DNA of 32,615 nt. Source: DYGT01 sp964607795. Lineage in GTDB: Bacteria > Patescibacteriota > Microgenomatia > UBA8517. The stretch lies in assembly GCA_964607795.1 (NCBI GenBank), contig CAZSLA010000007.1, forward strand, positions 1-32,615. The letters run 5' to 3'. Under the pieces are notes generated by a model. It was not told where the DNA came from, did no database searches, and was given only the letters and a program-made list of their open reading frames with translations. Every line of letters starts with the position of its first letter. The first letter of the stretch is position 1. A program made the translations under genes and the position numbers. Below are positions 20,601-28,751 of this stretch, one piece after another.

Positions 20601-22423
20601 CAGCGCTTAAATTTCCAAAACAAAAAAGCTGTGGCAGCAAGGATGGCTAGGAAGATTGCTGTGATGGTTACAAGGATAAGCCCCGAAGTATTGGGCTCGA
20701 TGCTGGCTTCACTGCCGGCAAAATAGAGTTTGATTTCATGAGGGGTGCGGCTCCCCAGAAAGCCCACCGGAGTTTTTATCACCACTTCCCGACTCATAAA
20801 AGGAGGCAGGATGTCAATTGTGTCATAGATAGATCTTTTGCCGTCGATTATAAGGTTTATATTTTGATTATACAAAGCCGCGGGTCCCGGGTTATAAAGC
20901 GTTGCCCGGTAAGAAATATTCCTGAAATTAAGTCCGTCTTTTTTCCGTAGGTTCAATTGAATTACCGGCTCTTTATTATCCGGCAGGCGCGAGAAGGAAA
21001 CATAAACGTCTTTTTGCGGATGCGCGCCCAATTTGTAGGAGCCCGGAGTATAGGGTATTTCGGGGTTTACGCCATGCGTGACAAAAGTGAAATGGTTAAG
21101 ATCTAGTTTGTCAAAATAATCAATGCCGCTGGTCTTGCCCCAGGTAGGGTCAACCGGCACCCAAAGCTCCCTTTGGATATCCCAATATTCCGGCCAGGCG
21201 TGTAAAACATCTGCAACCAAAGATAAAGGCTGGAGCTTGGGATTTTCGGTATAGGCATAGCCGTTGACTTCGCGCGCCGGGATCCTGGCCGCGCGTGCCA
21301 GGGCAATAAAAAGGTCCGTAAACTCCATGCACATGGCCTTTTTAGGGTTTTTCAAAGCTAAGCTTGCCCCCAGGCGCTTGACTTCAGGCCGGACGCGTTC
21401 GTAATCATAGGAGAGAGTGTTGACAACATAATCATAAATGGCCTTGGGGGTTTTTAGGCTTTGGGCCAGCTTTTTTATTTCCGGATCGTCCGTCTGCCAG
21501 TAGCTCGTGGGAACAAGCATTTTTTCCAAGTAAGCTTTGTCCACTGGGCGCTTGTGGGCATAAGAAAATATTTGGGCTGATCCAACTACCTTGATTTCTT
21601 TGCTTTCGCGGCTGTCCAAAGTGTACTGGGCAAGCCAATTGCCATCCACATCCAGGTGGATATTTTCCGGCTTGGGATCAATGTTTTCATAGAAAATTCT
21701 TTGTTGGGCGGTGTCCGGGGGGATGGCAATTTCCATGAGAGTTGATTTTTGCACCGGGTTTTCCAGATGGTAAGTAATACCAAAGGAATAGACCTGAAAT
21801 TCGCCAAAAGCGGCGGTGATGGCTTTGGGGTTTTGATCATAGCTAAAGACATACTTGATCTGGTTATCCTGAGCTTTGATTTCTATGGGCTCGGGCAAAA
21901 CATAAGCCAGCTCACCGAAATTTTTGGGCACGGAAAGCGTCTGCACTACACCATTAAAGTTTTCCCCGGTAAGCGCGGGCAGGGTAATTTCCCAGACATT
22001 GCCGGATTTGGTGGCCAGGGTGTCGTCTGTTAGGTTGATCGTGAGCCTGCGACTTACTCCTTTGCCCACGGACGGCTCACGGAAATTTACTTTGATGGTA
22101 TAAGTTGAGTCCTCTTTATTTACCTGTGGGGTAAGGGGGGCGCTTTGGTCAAAAACTTCGATGTTTTGCGGGTTTGCCTGGTTTAAGCTCAAGCTATAGC
22201 TTTGGATGGCGATATCTGTAGTGAGGTTGGTTAATAAAATATCATAGCGGATATATGTTCGTCCGTTTTCATTGATTTGGTAATTGATATTCAAAGACTG
22301 AGTTGCCTCCTGGGCTAAGGCGGCACAAACTCCTAATGCAGGTAAAAAAAATAAAGCTAGGAGGCTAAAAATCAGCCCTTTGTAAATATTTTGCGGTTGT
22401 GGTGTTGGTTTTTTTAATTTCAT
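20600..22423 (-). CDS. Exported, membrane-anchored transglutaminase-like protein
   Basis: This 607-residue protein has an N-terminal signal segment (GLIFSLLALFFLPALGVCAALA, about 16-37), an outer domain of beta strands, a transglutaminase-like core, a further beta domain and a C-terminal membrane helix (about 580-603). The catalytic set is visible: Cys 365 (KKAMCMEFTDLF), His 408 (ADVLHAWPEYW) and Asp 425 (PVDPTWG). Such proteins act as outer cysteine proteases or cross-linkers. It lies inside the repair operon: its start overlaps uvrA by 59 bases and its stop shares a base with the uvrC start. The overlap holds most of the signal segment, so the start is not in doubt by much. A repair role is not evident. 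Confidence 0.8.
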   Translation of the reverse strand: MKLKKPTPQPQNIYKGLIFSLLALFFLPALGVCAALAQEATQSLNINYQINENGRTYIRYDILLTNLTTDIAIQSYSLSLNQANPQNIEVFDQSAPLTPQVNKEDSTYTIKVNFREPSVGKGVSRRLTINLTDDTLATKSGNVWEITLPALTGENFNGVVQTLSVPKNFGELAYVLPEPIEIKAQDNQIKYVFSYDQNPKAITAAFGEFQVYSFGITYHLENPVQKSTLMEIAIPPDTAQQRIFYENIDPKPENIHLDVDGNWLAQYTLDSRESKEIKVVGSAQIFSYAHKRPVDKAYLEKMLVPTSYWQTDDPEIKKLAQSLKTPKAIYDYVVNTLSYDYERVRPEVKRLGASLALKNPKKAMCMEFTDLFIALARAARIPAREVNGYAYTENPKLQPLSLVADVLHAWPEYWDIQRELWVPVDPTWGKTSGIDYFDKLDLNHFTFVTHGVNPEIPYTPGSYKLGAHPQKDVYVSFSRLPDNKEPVIQLNLRKKDGLNFRNISYRATLYNPGPAALYNQNINLIIDGKRSIYDTIDILPPFMSREVVIKTPVGFLGSRTPHEIKLYFAGSEASIEPNTSGLILVTITAIFLAILAATAFLFWKFKR

Positions 22424-25289
22424 CTGGCGTGCCCGTAGCTACAATTTTACCACCATATTCTCCTCCCTCCGGCCCTAAATCGATTATCCAGTCGGCGTTT
22501 TTAATAATATCCAGGTTGTGCTCAACGACAATTGCGGTGTTTCCGCGGCTAACCAGAATCTTTAAAACCAGTAAAAGCTTTTCTAAGTCGGAAAAATGGA
22601 GTCCTGTGGTGGGCTCGTCCAGTATGTAAACCGTGTTGCCTGTGGCGCGCCGGCCAAGCTCTGTTGCAAGCTTTACTCGTTGGGCTTCCCCGCCGGAGAG
22701 GGTGGTGGCGCTTTGACCAAGCTTAATGTAATCAAGCCCTACATCCTCCAGGGTTCCCAGTTTGCGGCTGATTTTTTCATAAACATGAAAAAATTCGCGG
22801 GCTTCATGAACGGTCATAGCCAAAACATCGGCAATATTTTTGCTTTTGTAGGTAATGTCCAAGGTCTGGCTATTGTAGCGCGCGCCGTTGCAGACTTCGC
22901 AATCCACCCAAATGTCCGGCATAAATTGCATCTCAATTTTTATTTTTCCCTGGCCTTCGCATTCTTCGCAGCGTCCGCCTTTGACATTAAAGCTAAAACG
23001 GCCCTTTTTGTAGCCCATGGCTTTGGCTTCGCGAGTGCCTGCAAAGACCGCGCGGATGTCGTCAAAGATTTTGGTGTAGGTCGCGGGGTTGCTTCTGGGA
23101 GTTCTGCCTATGGGCGACTGGTCAATTAAAATCACCTTATTGACAGCTTCAAAGCCTTCTAGCCGATCGTATTCGCCTGCCGGGGCCTTATGATATTTGT
23201 TCAATTTTTTTGCCAAAGCGTGATAAAGGGTCTCCACCACCAAAGTGGATTTGCCGCTTCCAGATACCCCCGTGACCGCCACTAATTTGCCCAAAGGAAA
23301 CTGAGCAGTTATATTTTTTAAGTTAAATTGTCTGGCGCCGAATAAAATCAATTGGCCCTTTTTTTTCAGCCTATCTTTTTTAAAGCCCGAGAAATTAATC
23401 TTTTTTTTGCCGGATAAATATTTGCCCGTGAGCGAATCTTTGGCTTTTTTGATATTTGCGATCGTCCCCTGTGCCACCACCACCCCACCACCGTCACCGG
23501 CTTTGGGGCCGAAATCAAAAATATAATCCGCCGAGTTCATGACGTCGCGGTCGTGCTCGACAATGACCACGGTGTTTTCCAAATCCCGCAGTTTCCTGAG
23601 TGTGTCAATCAATTTGTCATTGTCGCGTGGGTGGAGGCCGATGGTTGGTTCGTCCAAAACATACAAAACGCCGGACAGACCCGAACCGATCTGGCTTGCC
23701 AGACGGATACGCTGAGCTTCCCCGCCCGAAAGTGTATAAGCAGCGCGGCTTAAATTGATATAATCAAGCCCTACATCCACCAAAAACTGTAGCCTGCTTT
23801 TGATTTCTTTAAGCACCAGATTGGCAATTTCCTGCTCGCGGTTGTTTAATGTCTCTTCACCCAGGGATCCTACCCAGCCTAAACATTTACTGGTATTCAT
23901 GTTCGTCACCTCATGGATGGATTTGCCGTCCACTGTGATACTGAGTGCCTCCTGCTTCAGGCGCGTACCGCCGCAAGCTTCGCAGGCAATCTCAAGCATG
24001 TATTTTTCAATCCCGTTTTTGATGTAGTCCGAGTCGGTTTCCTGGTAGCGCCGTTCAAGCTCCCCGGTGATACCTGCAAAGCTTTCCCAGATGCTCGTCA
24101 TTCTACCCTGGCGGTTTGTGCCATAGACATGATATTTTTTATTACCGGTGCCATGGAGAATTATCTTTTTTTGTCTGTGGCTAAAAGTTTTTATAGGCAT
24201 GTTTACATCAATGTCATTTTGCTTGGCAACTTCTAAAATAAGCCTGGAAAGCCAGGTGTCGTGCTCAAAGATAGTTGCATAAGGGATTATGCCGCCTTCT
24301 TTAATTGACAGTTCGGGGGCAAAAACTAGCTCCGGATTGATCTTTAAAACACGCCCGATGCCGCTACAAGTCGGGCAGGCCCCGTGGGGCGAATTAAAAG
24401 AAAATGTCCGCGGCTCAATTTCAGGCAGCTGAATATTATCAACTGGACAGGCAAATTTTTCTGAAAACAGGTGGTCAACAAAATCTTTTGGGCTTTCCGG
24501 AATTTCAAAGCCTGGATCTTTGATAAGGGACGCTATAATAAGCCCATCCGAGAGGTTGAGGGCCTGCTCCACCGAATCCGTAAGCCTCGAAACCAGGGAC
24601 TTTTTTTTGATTTCGTCTTTCAGGTCCTTGGCAGTGAGCGCAAGCCTGTCTACCACAGCCTCGATCGTGTGTTTGTTGGTTTTGATGAGGACAAAATCTT
24701 CATTGATATCTTTGACCACGCCGTCAATGCGTACGCGTCGAAAGCCCTTAGATTTGAGATTATCCAAAAGGCTTGTGAACTCGCCTTTTCTGTCTTTGAC
24801 AATTGGCGCTAGGATAAAAAAGCGGGCAACTTTTTGGCTTTTGGCAGTAGTGTGGATCAAGTTTTCGATCTGTTCCACGATTTGCTGGGCCGTTTGCGTG
24901 CTTATTTCGCGGCCACAGATCGGGCAATGTGGGTGTCCGATGCGGGCGTACAAAAGCCTTAGATAATCGTAGATTTCCGTCACCGTACCCACCGTCGAGC
25001 GCGGGTTATGGGAAACGGTTTTTTGGTCAATGGAAATTGCTGGAGACAGGCCCTCGATAAGATCAATATCAGGCTTGGTCATAACACCCAAAAATTGCCT
25101 GGCATAGGTGCTTAAAGATTCCACATAGCGCCTTTGACCTTCGGCATAGATGGTATCAAAGGCCAGGCTGCTTTTCCCACTTCCAGACACGCCAGTGAAT
25201 ACCACCAGCTTGTTTTTGGGAATGTCGATGTCGATATTTTTCAGGTTGTGCTGGCGGGCGCCACGTACACGGATAAAGCTTTCGGACAT
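22365..25289 (-). CDS. uvrA: Excinuclease ABC subunit A
   Basis: The DNA-damage sensor of nucleotide excision repair, 974 residues. Two ATPase modules: first Walker A FTGVSGSGKSSLAFD at about 31-45, signature YTLSGGEAQRIRLAS with Walker B VLYVLDEPTIGLHP; second Walker A VTGVSGSGKSTLV, signature TLSGGEAQRVKLA with VYILDEPTTGLHF. Zinc-finger pairs are CPICGREI with CP..., CPTCSGIG, CEACGGTR and CEECEGQG with CEVCNGAR. The frame opens to 25370, but MSESFIRVRGARQHNL at 25289 matches the family start. It overlaps the transglutaminase-like gene by 59 bases. A TATACT lies 14 bases upstream, so it may have its own promoter as well as reading from uvrB. Confidence 0.97.
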   Translation of the reverse strand: MSESFIRVRGARQHNLKNIDIDIPKNKLVVFTGVSGSGKSSLAFDTIYAEGQRRYVESLSTYARQFLGVMTKPDIDLIEGLSPAISIDQKTVSHNPRSTVGTVTEIYDYLRLLYARIGHPHCPICGREISTQTAQQIVEQIENLIHTTAKSQKVARFFILAPIVKDRKGEFTSLLDNLKSKGFRRVRIDGVVKDINEDFVLIKTNKHTIEAVVDRLALTAKDLKDEIKKKSLVSRLTDSVEQALNLSDGLIIASLIKDPGFEIPESPKDFVDHLFSEKFACPVDNIQLPEIEPRTFSFNSPHGACPTCSGIGRVLKINPELVFAPELSIKEGGIIPYATIFEHDTWLSRLILEVAKQNDIDVNMPIKTFSHRQKKIILHGTGNKKYHVYGTNRQGRMTSIWESFAGITGELERRYQETDSDYIKNGIEKYMLEIACEACGGTRLKQEALSITVDGKSIHEVTNMNTSKCLGWVGSLGEETLNNREQEIANLVLKEIKSRLQFLVDVGLDYINLSRAAYTLSGGEAQRIRLASQIGSGLSGVLYVLDEPTIGLHPRDNDKLIDTLRKLRDLENTVVIVEHDRDVMNSADYIFDFGPKAGDGGGVVVAQGTIANIKKAKDSLTGKYLSGKKKINFSGFKKDRLKKKGQLILFGARQFNLKNITAQFPLGKLVAVTGVSGSGKSTLVVETLYHALAKKLNKYHKAPAGEYDRLEGFEAVNKVILIDQSPIGRTPRSNPATYTKIFDDIRAVFAGTREAKAMGYKKGRFSFNVKGGRCEECEGQGKIKIEMQFMPDIWVDCEVCNGARYNSQTLDITYKSKNIADVLAMTVHEAREFFHVYEKISRKLGTLEDVGLDYIKLGQSATTLSGGEAQRVKLATELGRRATGNTVYILDEPTTGLHFSDLEKLLLVLKILVSRGNTAIVVEHNLDIIKNADWIIDLGPEGGEYGGKIVATGTPDEIKKTNTTTAKYLQRADF

Positions 25290-25303
25290 TTTTGACAACA
25301 AAT

Positions 25304-25309
25304 AGTATA
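25304..25309 (-). promoter_or_regulatory. Putative -10 for uvrA
   Basis: TATACT on the minus strand, 14 bases before the ATG at 25289, in the 80-base gap after uvrB. The leader would be about seven bases. No -35 is clear. Confidence 0.35.
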
Positions 25310-25369
25310 GCAGATTTTTTAAGCTTCGTCTTTGGTGAATGTTTGGGTTACAGCAGCTGATACACGGCA

Positions 25370-27391
25370 CTATTTTGCTTCAAGTTCTTTTATCTTATCC
25401 CTTATTTCAATTGCCAATTCAAAGTTAAGATCCCCCGCGGCCAGGCGCATTTCGCGTTTAAGCCTCCCCGCCAATTTCCTTTTATCCATGGGGGTGAGAG
25501 CTTCGATGTCTATATCTGGAAGCTTCATAAAGCTTGTCCTTTGGCGCTTTTCGTTGGTGGCAACCGGATCAAATTCGCGGTTAATGAGCTTTTCTCTGAT
25601 CGGTTTTTGGATGGGCGTTGGGGTAATGCCGTATTTCTCATTCATCTCAAGCTGGTATTTGTGCCGCCGCTCCACCTCGGCTAAAGCGCGTTTGATTGAA
25701 CCCGTTTGGCTATCTGCATACAAAATCACTTTGCCCTCAACGTGCCGGGCCGCGCGGCCCATGGTCTGTATGAGTGTGACATCGCTTCGCAAAAAGCCTT
25801 CTTTATCCGCATCCAAAATTGCCACTAAAGAAACTTCCGGCAGGTCCAGGCCTTCGCGCAGAAGATTAATGCCGATCAAAGCATCGTACTTGCCCGTCCG
25901 CAGCTCATCCAAAATATCCGTCCTTTCCAGGGTGTTGATGTCTGAGTGTAAATAATGGACCTTAAGTCCTTTTTCGCTCATGTATTCGGCCAAGTCTTCG
26001 GCAGTTTTTTTGGTAAGGGTTGTAATCAGGCTCTTTTGGCCATTTTTGGCCCGCATGCCCACCTCATGCATTACATCCGTTACCTGCTTTTTAATGGGTC
26101 GAATTTCCACTTCTGGGTCTGGAATGCCGGTTGGGCGCATGAGCTGTTCAACGATATTGCCCCTGGCCAAAGAAAGCTCCCAGTCCCCGGGCGTGGCGCT
26201 CGTTGCCAGAAAGCGCGGGATGCGGCGCATGAACTCCGGAAAAGTTAAAGGCCGATTGTCATAAGCCGAAGGCAAGCGAAAGCCATAGTCAATCAGTGTC
26301 TTTTTGCGCGACAAATCCCCGGCGTGCATGCCGCGTATTTGCGGAAAAGTGACGTGCGATTCATCCACCACCACCAACCACCTGTTCCCATAAGCCTCCT
26401 TAAAATAATCAAGCAAAGAAAAAGGGGCCTCCCCGGGGGCGCGGCCATCAAAATATCGCGAGTAATTTTCAATGCCTTTTACATAGCCCACCTCTTGGAT
26501 CATTTCCAGGTCATAACTAACTTTTTGTTTGAGCCTGTGGGCCTCAAGGTCCTTTCCTTCAGCTCTAAGTTCACTCACTCGCTTAGCAAGGTCATTTTGG
26601 ATTTGTTCAAAAACGCTTTTGTTTTGGCCGGGATCGGTCATAAAATGCTTGGCCGGATAAAGGGCAAAATTAGTGGACTGGTTTTTCTGGGGGTCCATTT
26701 CACCGCTTAAAGGGTCAACGATTTTAACACCCGATATTGTCTCCCCGGTAAGATCAATTTGAATGGAGTCATCTTGATAAGCGGGGAAAACCTCGATGGT
26801 GTCCCCGCGGACGCGGAAGGTCCCGCGGTTAAAGCCAAACTCCCCGCGCTCGTATTGGAGATCTAAAATTCGGTCAATGATCTGCGCGCGGGTAACCTTC
26901 ATGCCTGGTGCAAATTCAAAAATAAATTTACCGTATTCTTTGGGCGAGCCGATGTTGTAAATGGCCGAAACTGAGGCAATAACGATTACGTCTTTTCTGG
27001 TTAGGATGTTTGTCGTGGCCGCAAGTCGGAGTTTGTCGATGAGGTCATTGACATCCGAATCCTTTTCAATGTATGTATCGGTTTGGGGGATGTAGGCCTC
27101 TGGTTGGTAGTAGTCGTAGTAGCTGACAAAATAGGAAACGGCGTTCTTGGGGAAAAAATCGCGGAATTCCTGGTAAAGCTGGGCCGCCAGGGTTTTGTTA
27201 TGAGAAATTATGAGTGTCGGCATATTGAGTCTGTCAATCACATTGGCCACGGAAAAAGTTTTGCCCGAGCCGGTCACGCCCAAAAGTACCTGGTAATCCA
27301 CGCCCTTTTGTATGTTAGCAACCATTTCCTCAATTGCCCGTTTTTGGTCATGCAAAGGGGTGTAAGTTGATTTTAAGCTCAGCTTTGCCAT
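25370..27391 (-). CDS. uvrB: Excinuclease ABC subunit B
   Basis: UvrB takes DNA from UvrA, opens it and recruits UvrC. Seen in the 673 residues: Walker A LLGVTGSGKTF (38-45), the beta-hairpin region FVSYYDYYQPEAYIPQTDTYIEK, helicase motif II VVVDESHVTFPQ, FLATSATPGDWEL, motif V/VI GINLLREGLDLPEV and QTMGRAARH, and a C-terminal UVR motif (LKREMRLAAGDLNFELAIEIRDKI) that binds UvrC. The length is normal. It is divergent from lexA, which suggests damage-inducible control. Its promoter ends eight bases before the ATG, with tandem TACCCAAA repeats over the -35. Confidence 0.97.
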   Translation of the reverse strand: MAKLSLKSTYTPLHDQKRAIEEMVANIQKGVDYQVLLGVTGSGKTFSVANVIDRLNMPTLIISHNKTLAAQLYQEFRDFFPKNAVSYFVSYYDYYQPEAYIPQTDTYIEKDSDVNDLIDKLRLAATTNILTRKDVIVIASVSAIYNIGSPKEYGKFIFEFAPGMKVTRAQIIDRILDLQYERGEFGFNRGTFRVRGDTIEVFPAYQDDSIQIDLTGETISGVKIVDPLSGEMDPQKNQSTNFALYPAKHFMTDPGQNKSVFEQIQNDLAKRVSELRAEGKDLEAHRLKQKVSYDLEMIQEVGYVKGIENYSRYFDGRAPGEAPFSLLDYFKEAYGNRWLVVVDESHVTFPQIRGMHAGDLSRKKTLIDYGFRLPSAYDNRPLTFPEFMRRIPRFLATSATPGDWELSLARGNIVEQLMRPTGIPDPEVEIRPIKKQVTDVMHEVGMRAKNGQKSLITTLTKKTAEDLAEYMSEKGLKVHYLHSDINTLERTDILDELRTGKYDALIGINLLREGLDLPEVSLVAILDADKEGFLRSDVTLIQTMGRAARHVEGKVILYADSQTGSIKRALAEVERRHKYQLEMNEKYGITPTPIQKPIREKLINREFDPVATNEKRQRTSFMKLPDIDIEALTPMDKRKLAGRLKREMRLAAGDLNFELAIEIRDKIKELEAK

Positions 27392-27399
27392 GACTTATC

Positions 27400-27428
27400 A
27401 TTATACCACCTACCCAAAGTTTACCCAA
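27400..27428 (-). promoter_or_regulatory. Leaderless promoter of uvrB with tandem repeats
   Basis: Minus strand: TTGGGT (27423-27428), 17 bases, TATAAT (27400-27405), eight bases, ATG at 27391. The plus strand reads TACCCAAA at 27411-27418 and again at 27422-27429, 11 bp apart (one helical turn), covering the spacer and -35. Confidence 0.55.
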
Positions 27429-27448
27429 ATAGCGCGCAGGGATTCCGA

Positions 27449-27465
27449 TTAGATTTTTGTTCTAA
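27449..27465. promoter_or_regulatory. Candidate operator TTAGA-N7-TCTAA between uvrB and lexA
   Basis: A dyad of two 5-bp arms in 17 bp, upstream of both promoters. No E. coli-type CTGT-N8-ACAG or Bacillus-type GAAC-N4-GTTC box is seen here. Assignment to LexA is inference. Confidence 0.35.
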
Positions 27466-27475
27466 AAAGATGTAG

Positions 27476-27504
27476 TTGACACATTCGGGTTTTATTAGTA
27501 AAAA
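27476..27504 (+). promoter_or_regulatory. Promoter of lexA
   Basis: Perfect TTGACA (27476-27481), 17 bases, TAAAAA (27499-27504), ten bases, ATG at 27515. The leader would be about four bases, with no Shine-Dalgarno. The TTG of the -35 could be mistaken for an upstream start codon. Confidence 0.55.
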
Positions 27505-27514
27505 GATATTAATT

Positions 27515-28144
27515 ATGCCACCAGTAATCTACAAACGCCAAAAACAGATTTTGGAATTTATCCAGCAGTTCATCCAGGCTCATGGCTATGCGCCGACCCT
27601 CAGGCAGATTGCCGAAGCCATTGACGTGTCTTCCCTGGCCACGGTACACGAGCATTTGGAGACCTTACAGGACAAAGGCCTGATCAGGCGCAAACCCGGT
27701 AAAAATCGCTCGATTGAGCTTGTAGACAAGACAATAGATTTTACCTCCGAGCGACCGATGGAAGTACCCATCATGGGCTTTATTGCCGCCGGCCAGCCCA
27801 TTGAGCCGCACACAGACCCCAACGCCACAATCGGCGTTACCCCGTCTTTTGTCTCCGGAAAAAAAAGGGTGTATGTGCTCCAAGTTCGGGGCGAGTCCAT
27901 GATCGAAGAGCAAATCCGAGACGGGGATTTTGTGGTGGTTGAGGAAACAGAAAACGCCCACGACGGTGAAATTGTGGTGGCACTTTTGGATAATGGCATG
28001 GCTACCTTGAAGCGCTTTTTCAAAGAAGCCACCCGCATCAGACTCGAGCCTGCGAACTCCGCCATGGCGCCGATTTTCGTTAAAAACGTGCGCATCCAGG
28101 GGAGAGTGGTTGGGCTTATCCGCAAATTTAATTCCCTCAACTAA
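27515..28144 (+). CDS. lexA: SOS repressor LexA
   Basis: LexA blocks damage-response genes until RecA triggers its self-cleavage. In 209 residues: a winged helix-turn-helix (YAPTLRQIAEAIDVSSLATVHEHLETLQDKGLI, 25-57), the cleavage site FIAAGQP (Ala 92-Gly 93), catalytic Ser 128 (VRGESMIEEQIRDGD) and Lys 166 (MATLKRFF). All key residues are present, so it should cleave itself. The frame opens at a TTG at 27476, but that TTG is part of the -35 and LexA proteins start here. It is divergent from uvrB, the likely chief target, and is followed after 17 bases by the DedA gene. Confidence 0.95.
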   Translation: MPPVIYKRQKQILEFIQQFIQAHGYAPTLRQIAEAIDVSSLATVHEHLETLQDKGLIRRKPGKNRSIELVDKTIDFTSERPMEVPIMGFIAAGQPIEPHTDPNATIGVTPSFVSGKKRVYVLQVRGESMIEEQIRDGDFVVVEETENAHDGEIVVALLDNGMATLKRFFKEATRIRLEPANSAMAPIFVKNVRIQGRVVGLIRKFNSLN

Positions 28145-28161
28145 TACGCTACACTAATTAA

Positions 28162-28749
28162 GTGGATTTAAAAGCTATTATAGAAATTTTGGGTGTTCCC
28201 GGGCTAATGCTTGGAGTGTTTATGCTGGGCTCATCGCCTTTGGGTACAATCATCCCGGGTGATAGCATGCTGGTAATTGCCGGCATTTTGGCAAACCAGG
28301 GTATATTTAACCTCGGCTTTATGCTTTTATTTTTTCCTCTGTTTGTTTTTGCAGGGGACGCGGTGGGCTATATGCTGGGGAAATACGTGGGCCCTGAGGT
28401 GTTTGAGCACAATGGTAAATTGTTTCGCAAAAATGAACTTTTGCGCGCTAGAAAATATTTGGACAACAAAGGTTTTGAATCCGTGCTCATTATCAAATTT
28501 GTGCCGGTGGTGCGGACTTTTTTGCCTTTGGTGGCGGGTGCTCTAAACATGAGAAAGTTGACTTTTTTAGTTGTGTCGTTTGTGGGCTCAAGCCTTTGGA
28601 CATGGATCCTACTGGGACTGGGCTATTTATTGGGCAACACCGTCCCAAATATAGAAAAACTCCTTACTCCTGTGGTCATTTTGGTGGTTATGCTTTCACT
28701 TCTACACCCGATGTATAATTTTATCAAAGCCCACAGGTGCAAAAAATAG
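28162..28749 (+). CDS. DedA-family membrane protein
   Basis: The 195-residue protein has about five hydrophobic segments and the DedA marks: SPLGTIIPGDSMLVIAGILANQG near the N-terminus, GDAVGYMLGKYVGP and IIKFVPVVRTFLPLVAGALNM, the family F-x3-R-x6-G-A stretch. DedA proteins move lipids such as undecaprenyl phosphate or phosphatidylethanolamine between membrane leaflets. The start is a GTG at 28162; no ATG fits. It lies 17 bases after lexA on the same strand, so it could be in the lexA transcript. It converges with enolase with two bases between. Confidence 0.85.
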   Translation: MDLKAIIEILGVPGLMLGVFMLGSSPLGTIIPGDSMLVIAGILANQGIFNLGFMLLFFPLFVFAGDAVGYMLGKYVGPEVFEHNGKLFRKNELLRARKYLDNKGFESVLIIKFVPVVRTFLPLVAGALNMRKLTFLVVSFVGSSLWTWILLGLGYLLGNTVPNIEKLLTPVVILVVMLSLLHPMYNFIKAHRCKK

Positions 28750-28751
28750 CC

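Noticed and set aside
14697..22423. UGA read as glycine, as in some CPR lineages
   Set aside because: tgt and the transglutaminase-like gene end at UGA at the expected place, with overlapping starts of the next genes.
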